Positions 53,672-62,839 of a DNA stretch of 64,000 bases are shown piece by piece. The notes under the pieces are model-generated. The model had not been told where the DNA came from. It saw only the letters and a list, made by a program, of their open reading frames with translations, and did no database searches. This DNA comes from Caldithrix abyssi DSM 13497 (GTDB taxonomy: Bacteria; Electryoneota; AABM5-125-24; Hatepunaeales; Hatepunaeaceae), in contig CAMBDS010000004.1 of the NCBI GenBank assembly GCA_945865405.1, positions 1-64,000 on the forward strand. Reading direction: 5' to 3'. The first letter of the stretch is position 1; every line of letters begins with the position of its first letter. The position numbers and the translations under genes are program-made.

Positions 53672-55690
53672 ATGAATTCTGACTTTCAATTAGTTTGCGA
53701 TTATACTCCCCAGGGAGATCAGCCCCAAGCCATTAAGACCCTCCTGAAACAGCTCGAGCAAGGTGATAAGTATCAAACTCTGCTTGGTGTAACCGGTTCA
53801 GGAAAAACGTTCACCATCGCCAATGTGATAGCAGAATGGGGGAGACCAACGCTGGTTATGTCCCCGAACAAAACACTTGCTGCTCAGCTTTATGGAGAGT
53901 TCAACAGCTTTTTTCCCCACAACTCTGTCGAATACTTCATCAGCTACTACGATTATTATCAACCTGAAGCATACATCCCCTCCTCTGACGTCTATATCGA
54001 AAAAGAGACCTCCGTCAATGCTGAAATTGATAAACTACGTCTGCGAGCTACGTCTGCGTTGATGGAGCGCGATGATGTGATCATTGTAGCTTCTGTCTCT
54101 TCTATTTACGGACTCGGTTCACCGGAAGACTATAGAAAACAGCTCGTTCTGATTGGGGTTGGAGAAAAGATAAGCCGCCGTGACCTCCTGACCAAACTGA
54201 TCGAAATCCATTATGACCGAAACGATTACGACTTTGCTCGCGGGACTTTTCGGGTAAAGGGCGATACAGTCGAAATTAGACCCGCTTATGATGATTATTC
54301 ATTGCGAATTGAACTTGATTTTGATATTGTCCAACGTGTTAGCAGGATCAATCTCGTCTCCGGCGAAGTCGAGGTGGAATTAAAGAGAGCTGCGATCTAT
54401 CCTGCCAAACATTTCGTTACGACACCAGTCAGATTAGCCGAGGCGATGCAATTAATCCGGGAAGAGCTTGGCGAAAGGTTGAACACCTTGCGTAGCGAAG
54501 GGAAACTCCTTGAGGCTCAAAGAATTGAGCAACGGACTCGATTCGATCTTGAAATGATGAATGAGGTTGGGTATTGCAACGGAATAGAAAATTATTCACG
54601 ACACCTCTCAGGCAGAGCACCGGGAGAACCACCCTTTACCCTGATTGACTACTTCCCCAAAGACTTTCTTCTCGTCGTCGATGAGTCGCATATTTCAGTC
54701 CCTCAAATTCGAGGAATGATTGGCGGCGATAGAGCACGCAAAAGCGTTCTCGTCGATTTTGGCTTTCGTCTCCCCTCAGCAATGGACAATAGGCCTCTGA
54801 CTCTTCAAGAGTGGGAGGGTAAGGTTAGTCAAGCGATTTTTGTCTCCGCCACTCCAGCGGATTGGGAAGTAGAGAAGTGCGACGGAGTAGTTGTCGAGCA
54901 GATTCTTCGCCCGACGGGGTTGATGGACCCGCAGATCGTCGTTAGGTCATCAACGGGACAGATTGATGATCTATTGGAGGAGATAAGAGCTACCGTCGAA
55001 AAAGGTGAGCGGGTTCTGGTGACAACATTGACCAAGCGGATGTCAGAGGATTTGACCGACTATCTAGGTAAGGCTGGCGTTAGAGTGAAGTACCTTCACA
55101 GTGAAATCCATTCACTCGAACGCGTCGAAATATTGCGCGATCTGCGACTCGCCGAGTTCGACGTTTTAGTAGGAATTAACCTGTTGCGAGAAGGTCTCGA
55201 CCTACCGGAAGTTTCTTTGGTTGCGATTCTCGACGCCGATAAAGAAGGCTTCCTGCGAAGCGAGCGCTCACTGATGCAGACGTCTGGTCGGGCAGCTCGA
55301 AATGCCGCTGGAAGAGTGATTTTCTATGCTGACCATGTGACAGACTCGATGCAGAAGGTTATCGACGAAACCTCCCGACGTAGAGAGGCGCAAAAATTAT
55401 ACAACGCCGAACACGACATTATCCCTCAGACAATTCGTAAATCAGTCGAAGACATTTTGTTGCAGAGTACCGCTCCCGAAAGTCGTGCATCTCGAGCAAT
55501 TCAGGCTTCTACACTTGACACACTAACTGCATTCCAAAAAGAGGAATTGATCGACCGGATAACTAAGGAGATGGCACTTGCCGCGGAGAACCTTCAGTTC
55601 GAACAAGCCGCTAAACTCCGTGATGAACTCTTTGCAATAAAAGGAGTAGCTCCTCAAGTGCAGAGACGGCAAGTGCGTGCGTTCAGATGA
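53672..55690 (+). CDS. uvrB: UvrB, excinuclease ABC subunit B
   Basis: DNA-damage verification helicase of nucleotide excision repair, 672 residues. Walker A is [14 protein letters not shown]; the beta-hairpin [15 protein letters not shown] with its Tyr residues, the helicase DESH box ([10 protein letters not shown]), [14 protein letters not shown] and QTSGRAARN motifs, and the C-terminal UVR domain ([17 protein letters not shown]) are all present. Length is standard. It lies nine bases after the proline dehydrogenase gene and overlaps purD by 4 bases. Confidence 0.98.
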   Translation: MNSDFQLVCDYTPQGDQPQAIKTLLKQLEQGDKYQTLLGVTGSGKTFTIANVIAEWGRPTLVMSPNKTLAAQLYGEFNSFFPHNSVEYFISYYDYYQPEAYIPSSDVYIEKETSVNAEIDKLRLRATSALMERDDVIIVASVSSIYGLGSPEDYRKQLVLIGVGEKISRRDLLTKLIEIHYDRNDYDFARGTFRVKGDTVEIRPAYDDYSLRIELDFDIVQRVSRINLVSGEVEVELKRAAIYPAKHFVTTPVRLAEAMQLIREELGERLNTLRSEGKLLEAQRIEQRTRFDLEMMNEVGYCNGIENYSRHLSGRAPGEPPFTLIDYFPKDFLLVVDESHISVPQIRGMIGGDRARKSVLVDFGFRLPSAMDNRPLTLQEWEGKVSQAIFVSATPADWEVEKCDGVVVEQILRPTGLMDPQIVVRSSTGQIDDLLEEIRATVEKGERVLVTTLTKRMSEDLTDYLGKAGVRVKYLHSEIHSLERVEILRDLRLAEFDVLVGINLLREGLDLPEVSLVAILDADKEGFLRSERSLMQTSGRAARNAAGRVIFYADHVTDSMQKVIDETSRRREAQKLYNAEHDIIPQTIRKSVEDILLQSTAPESRASRAIQASTLDTLTAFQKEELIDRITKEMALAAENLQFEQAAKLRDELFAIKGVAPQVQRRQVRAFR

Positions 55691-56982
55691 AAATTTTCAT
55701 AGTCGGGTCAGGGGGACGTGAGCACGCGATTGCCTGGGCTTGCTCAAGAAGCAAACTAAAGCCTAATATTACAGTCGCACAAGGGAATGGCGGTACATGG
55801 CAGGTAGCAAAAAATGTCGATATTCCAGTCGATGATATTGCGCAGCTTGAAGATTACGTTCGCGCAGAACGGTTTGACCTGACAATCATCGGGCCAGAGG
55901 CACCAGCTATTGCCGGGCTTGCCGATAGACTTACAGAACGTGGATTTCGCGTTTTTGGGCCGTCAGCGAATGCCGCTCGAATTGAAGGCTCCAAAGCCTT
56001 TTCCAAAAGACTGATGGTAGAAGCCGGTGTACCGACGGCGCAATTTGAGATTTTTAAGGATAAACCAAGGGCTGATGACTACATACAGCTAATGCGTGCT
56101 CCCATAGTCGTAAAGGCTTCGGGAATAGCGGCTGGCAAAGGTGCCATAGTATGTAAAAGTGTTGCAGAAGCTTTACTTGCTACAAAACAGATTTTTGACG
56201 AGCGAGCATTTGGATCGGCTGGTGATGAAGTAGTCATTGAGGCGTTCAGTAAGGGCAGGGAAGTCTCGATGATGGCGTTGGTGGACGGCACAGATTTTTT
56301 ATTGCTTCCTTCATCGAGAGATCATAAGCGAATTTTTGATGGAAATCGAGGATTGAACACCGGTGGTATGGGCGCTTACTCACCTGTTGAGGATATAACT
56401 GCTGAGATGTTCCAAAAGCTTGCTGAAGACGTTTTGCCGAGATTACTGAAAGGCCTTGAAAATGCCGGGTCACCGTTCAGAGGGGCTATCTATCCAGGGC
56501 TGATGGTTGATGGTGACGATTTCATTGTTCTCGAAGTCAACTCTCGTTTTGGTGATCCGGAAGCGGAGGTTTTGTTGCCGATGTTAAACTTCGATTTGCT
56601 TGAAGCAATGGCCGAAATAGCAGAGGGTAGCTTCAGTCAATGGATGAAACGCGGAGGAATGGAACCTTTTGACGGTTTGTACGCTAAAAAAGATGGTTTT
56701 TCAGCCACCATTGTGGCGGCCGCACCGGGGTATCCTGGCGATTACCCCAAGGGAGCGACTATTACCGGGATACCGGAAGAAAATGACAATTTGATACCTT
56801 TTCATGCAGGGACAAAGCGTGTTAACTCAAGATTGGTCACAAATGGCGGAAGAGTCTTGATGATAACCGGTTTAGGGAAAACGTTGCATGAAGCGTTAGA
56901 TACAGCTTACGACGGTATTTCACAGGTCAAATTCGAAGGAATTCAGTTCCGCAAAGATATCGGAAAGCAGGGAGAATATTGA
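55687..56982 (+). CDS. purD: PurD, phosphoribosylamine-glycine ligase
   Basis: ATP-grasp ligase of purine synthesis, 431 residues. The N-terminal [14 protein letters not shown], the [17 protein letters not shown]-binding lysine region, [20 protein letters not shown] and the ATP-grasp Glu/Asn site [20 protein letters not shown] are conserved. ATGA overlaps on both sides: with the uvrB stop upstream and the epimerase start downstream. Fully normal. Other pur genes are absent here. Confidence 0.97.
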   Translation: MKIFIVGSGGREHAIAWACSRSKLKPNITVAQGNGGTWQVAKNVDIPVDDIAQLEDYVRAERFDLTIIGPEAPAIAGLADRLTERGFRVFGPSANAARIEGSKAFSKRLMVEAGVPTAQFEIFKDKPRADDYIQLMRAPIVVKASGIAAGKGAIVCKSVAEALLATKQIFDERAFGSAGDEVVIEAFSKGREVSMMALVDGTDFLLLPSSRDHKRIFDGNRGLNTGGMGAYSPVEDITAEMFQKLAEDVLPRLLKGLENAGSPFRGAIYPGLMVDGDDFIVLEVNSRFGDPEAEVLLPMLNFDLLEAMAEIAEGSFSQWMKRGGMEPFDGLYAKKDGFSATIVAAAPGYPGDYPKGATITGIPEENDNLIPFHAGTKRVNSRLVTNGGRVLMITGLGKTLHEALDTAYDGISQVKFEGIQFRKDIGKQGEY

Positions 56983-57917
56983 ACATTCTGGTCACAGGCG
57001 GTGCCGGTTTCATCGGCTCACACTTCTCGGATCAACTGATCAGTGCCGGACACCGTGTAACAATTATCGATAACCTTTCGAGCGGATCGCGGGTTAACCT
57101 GCCGCCTGGGGCCGAGTTTGTTTGTATCGATATTCGCGATGAAAATGTCGAGAAATTGTTTGCAAGCCAGAAATTCGACGCGATTTATCACCTCGCGGCT
57201 CAAATGGATGTGAGATACTCAGTTCGTTATCCACTTGAAGACCTTGATATCAACATTGCAGGAAGTGTCAAGTTGCTCGACCTCTGTCGCCGATACGAAG
57301 TTAAAAAGTTCGTTTTTTCATCGACCGGTGGGGCTATTTATGGTGAGCAGGACGTGTTTCCGGCGTCTGAAAACCATCCAACCAGACCGATCTCCCCGTA
57401 CGGTGTCTCCAAACTTGCCGTCGAACGGTATATGTATTACTTCTTCAATGAGTACGGCATCAACGGGACGGTGTTCCGGTTTGCCAATGTCTTTGGGCCG
57501 CGACAGAATCCACATGGCGAAGCAGGAGTTATTGCTATATTTTGCAGTAAGTTGCTTTCAGGAGAACAAGGTTTTGTTTTCGGCGATGGACTCCAGACGC
57601 GAGATTATGTCTGCGTAGCTGATGTTTCGCGAGCCAGTCTTTTAGCACTCGATCATAATGGATTTCAGACCTATAACATTGGCACTGGCGTTGAGACTGA
57701 CGTTGTAACTCTGTTCGACACACTCAACAGATTGACAGGCGACACGATGCGTCGTGAACATAAGCCCGCTTTACCGGGTGAGCAAAGACGGAGTTGCATT
57801 GACAACGGACTCGCCTTGAAAGAGCTTGGCTGGAAGCCTGAAATCTCCTTACAGGAAGGACTCGATATTACTATCGAATTTTTCAAACGAAGAATTAAGG
57901 ATAGCTCTTACCGATGA
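56979..57917 (+). CDS. NAD-dependent sugar-nucleotide epimerase/dehydratase
   Basis: Extended short-chain dehydrogenase of 312 residues, close to UDP-glucose 4-epimerases (GalE/WbpP-like). It begins [18 protein letters not shown] (TTG start), the NAD-binding Gly motif, then LAAQMDVRYSV, FSSTGGAIYGEQ (Ser/Thr), the catalytic YGVSKLAVERY and FRFANVFGPRQNPHGEAG. The sugar is not determined; its place before sigma-54 regulator, LPS and GT9 genes suggests cell-surface sugar supply. Starts 4 bases inside purD. Confidence 0.91.
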   Translation: MNILVTGGAGFIGSHFSDQLISAGHRVTIIDNLSSGSRVNLPPGAEFVCIDIRDENVEKLFASQKFDAIYHLAAQMDVRYSVRYPLEDLDINIAGSVKLLDLCRRYEVKKFVFSSTGGAIYGEQDVFPASENHPTRPISPYGVSKLAVERYMYYFFNEYGINGTVFRFANVFGPRQNPHGEAGVIAIFCSKLLSGEQGFVFGDGLQTRDYVCVADVSRASLLALDHNGFQTYNIGTGVETDVVTLFDTLNRLTGDTMRREHKPALPGEQRRSCIDNGLALKELGWKPEISLQEGLDITIEFFKRRIKDSSYR

Positions 57918-57932
57918 AAAAAATCGTTTTAG

Positions 57933-59063
57933 ATGCCTAAATCGAAGCAAGCAGAGGTCGGTTCAGGCCCCTATGCTCTCGACTTGATAACAAGTCGGAC
58001 GCCTGCGTTAGCTGAAATTAAGCGGCTGATCAAGCAAGTGGCTGGAAGCGATATAACGGTATTGGTTACCGGGGAATCGGGAACAGGGAAAGAGCTGGTA
58101 GCTCACGCAATTCACGACTTAAGTAAGAGGAGAAACGGCCCTTTGGTCTCGCTCAATTGCGGGGCAATTCCTGAGGGAATCTTCGAAAGCGAGATATTTG
58201 GTCATGAGAAAGGTGCTTTTACGTCGGCATCTGACCGACGAAAGGGCTATTTCGAAATGGCGAATCGTGGGACGCTTTTTCTTGACGAGATTGGCGAGAT
58301 GCCATTGCCGGTTCAGGTGAAGATTCTTCGTGTACTTGAAACGGGGTCGTTCGTCAGAGTTGGTGGATCGGACGAAATTTCGGTCGATGTGAGAGTGATC
58401 GCCGCGACCAATAAAGACCTCGAAAAGGAGGTTGCTCGCGGCCAATTCCGTCAGGATTTGTACTATCGCCTTAAAGCGGTTAATCTCGCTCTTCCTGCAC
58501 TTCGTGAACGTCCTGATGATGTTCCCGCTCTCGTCCTACAATTTGCCACTGAGTTTGCGCTACGTAATAACAGGCCAATTCCCGAATTCAGTGCAGAAGC
58601 GATCAATCTATTGAAAAGGCATTATTGGGTGGGAAATGTTAGAGAATTGAAGAACTTCGTCGAGAGTTTGATTGCTCTTTCGACGAAAAAAATTATCGAA
58701 TATGAAGATGTCGTAATGCGACTCAGTCCTTCCGGCGGGTCGGTTAACCTTCCGGTAGTATTAAGCAGGCCCAGTGAAGATCTGGACAAAGAGCTTGTGT
58801 ACAGAACTTTGTTGGAATTGCGAAACGAGATGTACAGCATAAAAGAGCTTTTACACAAACTCGTCGATGTAAGAACTCGCGAGATAGGCGTTCATTTCGA
58901 AACGGCGGATGAAGTCGAATCTTTTGCGTTGGATGACATGGAGAAGGAACAGATCTTGAAAGCACTTTCCGAGTATGACGGGAATCGTAGGCTGGCTGCT
59001 CAGGCGTTAGGTATTGGCGAACGCACACTTTATCGTAAGATTGGCAGGTACGGTATAGCATGA
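57933..59063 (+). CDS. Sigma-54-dependent activator (AAA+ and Fis-type HTH, no receiver)
   Basis: Transcription activator of 376 residues for sigma-54 RNA polymerase. It begins almost directly with the AAA+ domain: Walker A GESGTGKELVAHAI (~residue 49), the sigma-54 contact loop GHEKGAFTSASDRRKGYF (~residue 93, GAFTSA in place of the usual GAFTGA), Walker B LFLDEIGEMPL, the sensor and R-finger region RVIAATNKDLE, and a C-terminal Fis helix-turn-helix (NRRLAAQALGIGERTLYRKI). No receiver or sensory domain is present, so it may be controlled by expression or by an unknown partner. It overlaps lptE by 4 bases. Confidence 0.94.
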   Translation: MPKSKQAEVGSGPYALDLITSRTPALAEIKRLIKQVAGSDITVLVTGESGTGKELVAHAIHDLSKRRNGPLVSLNCGAIPEGIFESEIFGHEKGAFTSASDRRKGYFEMANRGTLFLDEIGEMPLPVQVKILRVLETGSFVRVGGSDEISVDVRVIAATNKDLEKEVARGQFRQDLYYRLKAVNLALPALRERPDDVPALVLQFATEFALRNNRPIPEFSAEAINLLKRHYWVGNVRELKNFVESLIALSTKKIIEYEDVVMRLSPSGGSVNLPVVLSRPSEDLDKELVYRTLLELRNEMYSIKELLHKLVDVRTREIGVHFETADEVESFALDDMEKEQILKALSEYDGNRRLAAQALGIGERTLYRKIGRYGIA

Positions 59064-59551
59064 AATTCCTGATATTGATCTCTATGCTCTCTGTATTAAT
59101 TCCCGGGTGCAGTTTTTATTCATTCAAGGGGCAGGGGATTGGCGGAATAAAAACTATCGCAATCGATCCCTTCGATAACCGTACTACGGAGTTTGGCATT
59201 CGTGAGAAGTTGACTGACGCGATTCTTACCAGACTTTTGAACGACCGGACATTGACCGTCGGTTCGCCTCGCACAGCCGACGCAATCCTCACCGGTGCAG
59301 TGATTTCGATTCAGGACAGGCCGTTGACCTATCAGGCGAGCGAGACTGTTTCCGAGTATCAGGTGGTGATTGCGGTAGAGGCAAAACTGATCAGACAGGG
59401 AATTGCCGAGCCGCTTTGGCAGGGGCAGCTCGTAGGTGAGGGGAATTATCCCTACACTACTGGCTCAACTTCAGATAGACAGGCAGGAATTGACATTGCG
59501 CTCGACAAAATTGTTCAGGATTTGCTCAATCGACTGACGAGTGACTGGTGA
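59060..59551 (+). CDS. lptE: LptE-like LPS-assembly lipoprotein
   Basis: A 163-residue outer-membrane lipoprotein. The signal peptide ends in the lipobox LIPGC, with Cys17 as the lipidated residue. The rest is the beta-sandwich/helix pattern of LptE: GGIKTIAIDPFDNRTTEFGI, then LTDAILTRLLNDRTLTV and helical end IALDKIVQDLLNRLTSDW. LptE plugs LptD in LPS insertion. Identity is moderate from pattern only; its neighbours (sugar epimerase, GT9 glycosyltransferases) support it. It overlaps both flanking genes by 4 bases. Confidence 0.8.
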   Translation: MKFLILISMLSVLIPGCSFYSFKGQGIGGIKTIAIDPFDNRTTEFGIREKLTDAILTRLLNDRTLTVGSPRTADAILTGAVISIQDRPLTYQASETVSEYQVVIAVEAKLIRQGIAEPLWQGQLVGEGNYPYTTGSTSDRQAGIDIALDKIVQDLLNRLTSDW

Positions 59552-60690
59552 GTATCACAATTTCCGATAATTGCGCGGAACTGAATTCGGAATCAATCAA
59601 TTCGTTAGTCGATGTTCTGTCCAAGGGCGGATTGGCGGTTGTGCCAGTCGATACGGTTTACGGGTTGATCGGGAAAGCCTTCGACAAGAAAGTCTTTGAA
59701 CGAATGGATGATATAAAAGGTGACCGGCGACTACCTTATGCAGTCGTTTTTGAGAGCGTCAATTCTATCGAAGAGTGGATCGGGCCGCTATCCTTTCGTC
59801 AACGGCGCTTCGCCAATAAGCTTTTTCCGGGTCCATTGACGATGGTTCTTGACGCCGGGAGCAACATCCCCGCAGACTTCCGCTATGAAAACTCTGGAAT
59901 AGGGGTAAGAGTTTGTTCTGATAAGCTTTTACCTGATCTTGTCGAGAGATTAGGCTCGCCGATCTGGGCAACTTCGGCCAACCGCAGTAGCCACTCAACA
60001 CCAGCAGACTTTCAATCAGTCAATCCGGAAATGTTTCACGCGGTTGATATAGCGTTGGATGGCGGGCAAACCTTATTTCAAGAAGCTTCAACAGTCGTCG
60101 ATCTCCGCTCTCATACTTTCGAAATCCTTCGGCAGGGGCCGTGGGTTGACCGTGTTCTGCGAGCAATCGAACATTCCCACGATCCACTCGAAGTGCTGAT
60201 ACTTTGCAGCGGGAATATTTGCCGCTCGCCGATAGCCGGTTACCTATTGAGGGGAGCAAACATTCGTCACATCTACGTCAAGTCGGCTGGCCTTGATGCA
60301 ATGCAAGGGGTTGGCGCGACGAGGGAAATGGTTGAGATTGCCACTAAGTGGGGCATCGATATGAATGACCACCGATCCGAGCCGACGACTGTAGAGATGC
60401 TGAGAACTGCTGATATTATCCTGACAGCGACAGCTCAACATAGAAATAGAGTTATCCAATTTGAGCCGACCGCCTCCCGCAAGACATTCCTGATCGGTGA
60501 AGGATCCGGCGAATCCGATATCCCTGATCCTTACCAATCGGGCGGCGAAATGTACCGAAACGTAGCAAACTTGATCCGCAGGTCAATGGTTGGATGGCGC
60601 ACCAGGATTGAAAGTATTGTAAATGTGGAATTTCCTTTGACCATGAGCAATTCTGAGTCGCAGGCCGGAGACCCATCCAAGGGTGACTGA
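59548..60690 (+). CDS. TsaC/Sua5 threonylcarbamoyl-AMP synthase fused to low-molecular-weight phosphotyrosine-type phosphatase
   Basis: A two-domain fusion of 380 residues. Residues ~15-205 are a YrdC/Sua5 domain that makes threonylcarbamoyl-AMP for tRNA t6A: VVPVDTVYGLIG, KLFPGPLTMVLDA, GIGVRVCSDK, and the SPIWATSANRSS-like segment. Residues ~215-355 are a low-molecular-weight phosphatase domain with the P-loop LCSGNICRSPIAG (C-x5-R-S) and the Asp general acid in SDIPDPYQS. In Bacillus the homologues ywlC and ywlE are separate genes near each other, YwlE being an arginine phosphatase. The start is GTG, overlapping lptE, and the end overlaps the next gene. Confidence 0.9.
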   Translation: MSITISDNCAELNSESINSLVDVLSKGGLAVVPVDTVYGLIGKAFDKKVFERMDDIKGDRRLPYAVVFESVNSIEEWIGPLSFRQRRFANKLFPGPLTMVLDAGSNIPADFRYENSGIGVRVCSDKLLPDLVERLGSPIWATSANRSSHSTPADFQSVNPEMFHAVDIALDGGQTLFQEASTVVDLRSHTFEILRQGPWVDRVLRAIEHSHDPLEVLILCSGNICRSPIAGYLLRGANIRHIYVKSAGLDAMQGVGATREMVEIATKWGIDMNDHRSEPTTVEMLRTADIILTATAQHRNRVIQFEPTASRKTFLIGEGSGESDIPDPYQSGGEMYRNVANLIRRSMVGWRTRIESIVNVEFPLTMSNSESQAGDPSKGD

Positions 60691-61705
60691 GGCAGAACAT
60701 TTTCTGATTGTCAGAAACGATCGATTGGGCGACGCTTTGCTTGCCTTACCGGTCGTTTCTGCGTTGAAGGATCGGTATCCTAAAGCGCAAATTAGCTTTC
60801 TTGCCTCACCTTATACAGCCCCAATCATTCGATGTTTTGAGGGAATCGATCAGGTAATTGAGGCGGATGATCGTCATGCCGAGAAAGCTCTCCTGCAAAT
60901 TGCCGAGGCAAAGATTTCTGCCGCGATCTGTCTAAGGCCGACTTTCTCCAACGCCAGAACATTAGCTCGCGCAGAGATACTGACGCGAATAGGGACAGCC
61001 TATAGAGCCTATTCACTCTACTTTACTGAACGGGTCAAAGTTCATCGAAAAGGTACTGGCTTGCATGAAGCCGACCTCAACCTTGCTTTGGTGAAAAGAC
61101 TTATACCCTTTGGAGAGTATCAGTTTCCAAAATGTAATCTACCGGATGATGCGCGATTTGAGGCTGTCAACATATTGACAGCCATAGATTGTTCATGTTA
61201 TGGAGGTATCGTCATCCTTCATCCCGGGTCAGGTGGATCCGCAAAAGAATGGCCGCTGGAATATTACGCCCAAGTAGCAACCAGGTTTCGAAAAGAGGGT
61301 TGGTTAGTGATAGCAACCGGATCAGCTTCTGAAAAAAGCAGTTGCGAAAAAGCTATTGGGAGCGAACGCTTCAACTTTGCTGGAGCGACTGACCTGTTAA
61401 CTCTTGCCGCAATACTACAAAAAGCCGATCTGGTTATCGCCTGTAGCACCGGGCCACTTCATCTGGCTAATGCATTGGGAAGAAAGGTATTGGGGTTTTA
61501 TCCTCCCTTATCGAATAGCCTTCCATCACGATGGGGGCCGTACGGTCATCTTGACAGGACTCTTTTACCGGAGGTTCAGGAATGTCAGAGGTGTCGCCCA
61601 GGTGCAGTATCGAAATGTTGGTGCATGGAGCAGTTGAGGCCGGAAAGGGTTTTCCAAAAAGCGCTGGAAATCATCGCTGAAAGAACAGCTACTGACTCGC
61701 AATGA
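60683..61705 (+). CDS. Glycosyltransferase family 9 (heptosyltransferase-like)
   Basis: GT-B-fold LPS-core type glycosyltransferase of 340 residues, from GTG 60683. The N-terminal FLIVRNDRLGDALLALPVVSAL has the conserved Gly-Asp of the family, and the C-terminal nucleotide-sugar site shows HPGSGGSAKEWPLEYYAQVA and CSTGPLHLANALGRKVLGFY. The likely role is adding heptose (or another sugar) to lipid A/Kdo. It has cysteine-containing ending ECQRCRPGAVSKCWCMEQ, as in some waa-type members. A second GT9 gene begins around its end. Confidence 0.9.
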   Translation: MTEAEHFLIVRNDRLGDALLALPVVSALKDRYPKAQISFLASPYTAPIIRCFEGIDQVIEADDRHAEKALLQIAEAKISAAICLRPTFSNARTLARAEILTRIGTAYRAYSLYFTERVKVHRKGTGLHEADLNLALVKRLIPFGEYQFPKCNLPDDARFEAVNILTAIDCSCYGGIVILHPGSGGSAKEWPLEYYAQVATRFRKEGWLVIATGSASEKSSCEKAIGSERFNFAGATDLLTLAAILQKADLVIACSTGPLHLANALGRKVLGFYPPLSNSLPSRWGPYGHLDRTLLPEVQECQRCRPGAVSKCWCMEQLRPERVFQKALEIIAERTATDSQ

Positions 61706-62798
61706 GGACATAGAACGGGTTCGCGGTGAGTTATTAAGCGGCGAGAAAGGGATTCTTGTCTTCCAGACGGCCTTTCTCGGAGACGTGATTCTTACTACTC
61801 CACTCATTCGTGCCATCAGAACGGTATTTCCGAACGCATCCGTTACATCCGTAGTCATTCCACAGTGTGCCGAAATCGTCTCTGGTTGGAGTGATAAGGT
61901 ATTCACAATCGATAAGAAACGAGGTGGGGAAGAGGTCTGGGCGAACGCCATTAGTAAGATTGCCAAAGCTGGCATCGGCGTTGCGTTCGTTCCACACAGG
62001 TCATTCAGGTCAGGGAAACTGCTAAACGAGGCGGGGATCCCTGTAAGAATTGGCTTCGATCATGGCGGCGGGAAGTTATTTCATTCATTAACGGTTCCTT
62101 ATCCAATTCATGAGTACGAAGGTGGTCGCAATCTAAAATTGCTGAAACCCTTTAACAACGGCCCATTTGATCCCTTACCAGAATTAAGAATCGATCGACC
62201 GGCAGTCGAAAAAGTGTATCAAATTAAGAGGCAATTGAAGGTCCAAGATTCTGCTTATGCAGTAATTGCGCCAGCTTCTGTGTGGAAAACCAAGGCATGG
62301 CCAACAGAATCTTATCGGATTTTGAGCGAATACCTTCTTACGAGGTTCGGGCTCGAGACAGTTGCCGTTGGTGGCCCTGATGACAAGGCAATTTGCGGCA
62401 GTGCAGTTCAGCGACCAGAATTGAATCTTTCCGGAGAATTATCGCCTATAGAGTCTGCCGAATTGATGCGCACCTCCCGATTTGTTATCTCTGGTGATAG
62501 TGCCGCAGCTCATCTGGCAACTTCAGTAAGAGTCAGACAGGTGATAATTTTTGGCTCGACAGCCCCCCGTTTTGGATTTGCTCCGGACTCCAATAACGTC
62601 CGCCTTCTCGGATTGGATATGGGATGTAGGCCATGCACTGACCATGGCAGGAACAGTTGTCCGATCTACAAGACCATTCGATGCATGGAAAATATCTCAC
62701 CTTCGATGGTCATTGCAAGCTTAAGTGACTGGCTTGTTCTAAATGAAGAAACAGCCATCAATTCAGTTGACAATGACAATCAAAGCCGTTATCTTTAA
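61692..62798 (+). CDS. Second family-9 glycosyltransferase (heptosyltransferase-like), non-standard start
   Basis: GT9 protein whose conserved body begins with GILVFQTAFLGDVILTTPLI (the Gly-Asp motif at about 61740-61800). The only ATG/GTG/TTG in frame is GTG 61785, inside this motif, which would delete the essential first strand. The frame is open back to a stop at 61635, so I give CTG 61692 as a possible start; CTG 61677, ATA 61710 and ATT 61752 are alternatives. The C-terminal site is complete (FVISGDSAAAHLATSVRVRQ). The ending has MGCRPCTDHGRNSCPIYK. An upstream sequencing error or real frameshift cannot be excluded. Confidence 0.78.
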   Translation: MTRNEDIERVRGELLSGEKGILVFQTAFLGDVILTTPLIRAIRTVFPNASVTSVVIPQCAEIVSGWSDKVFTIDKKRGGEEVWANAISKIAKAGIGVAFVPHRSFRSGKLLNEAGIPVRIGFDHGGGKLFHSLTVPYPIHEYEGGRNLKLLKPFNNGPFDPLPELRIDRPAVEKVYQIKRQLKVQDSAYAVIAPASVWKTKAWPTESYRILSEYLLTRFGLETVAVGGPDDKAICGSAVQRPELNLSGELSPIESAELMRTSRFVISGDSAAAHLATSVRVRQVIIFGSTAPRFGFAPDSNNVRLLGLDMGCRPCTDHGRNSCPIYKTIRCMENISPSMVIASLSDWLVLNEETAINSVDNDNQSRYL

Positions 62799-62839
62799 GG
62801 CTTGGCTGAAAACGATAAATAGAAATTAGGATAGGCTAA

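Noticed and set aside
61701-61800. A frameshift pseudogene for the second GT9 protein
   Set aside because: The rest of the reading frame is intact and all conserved motifs are present to the end, so I treat it as a functional gene with an unusual or misread start.
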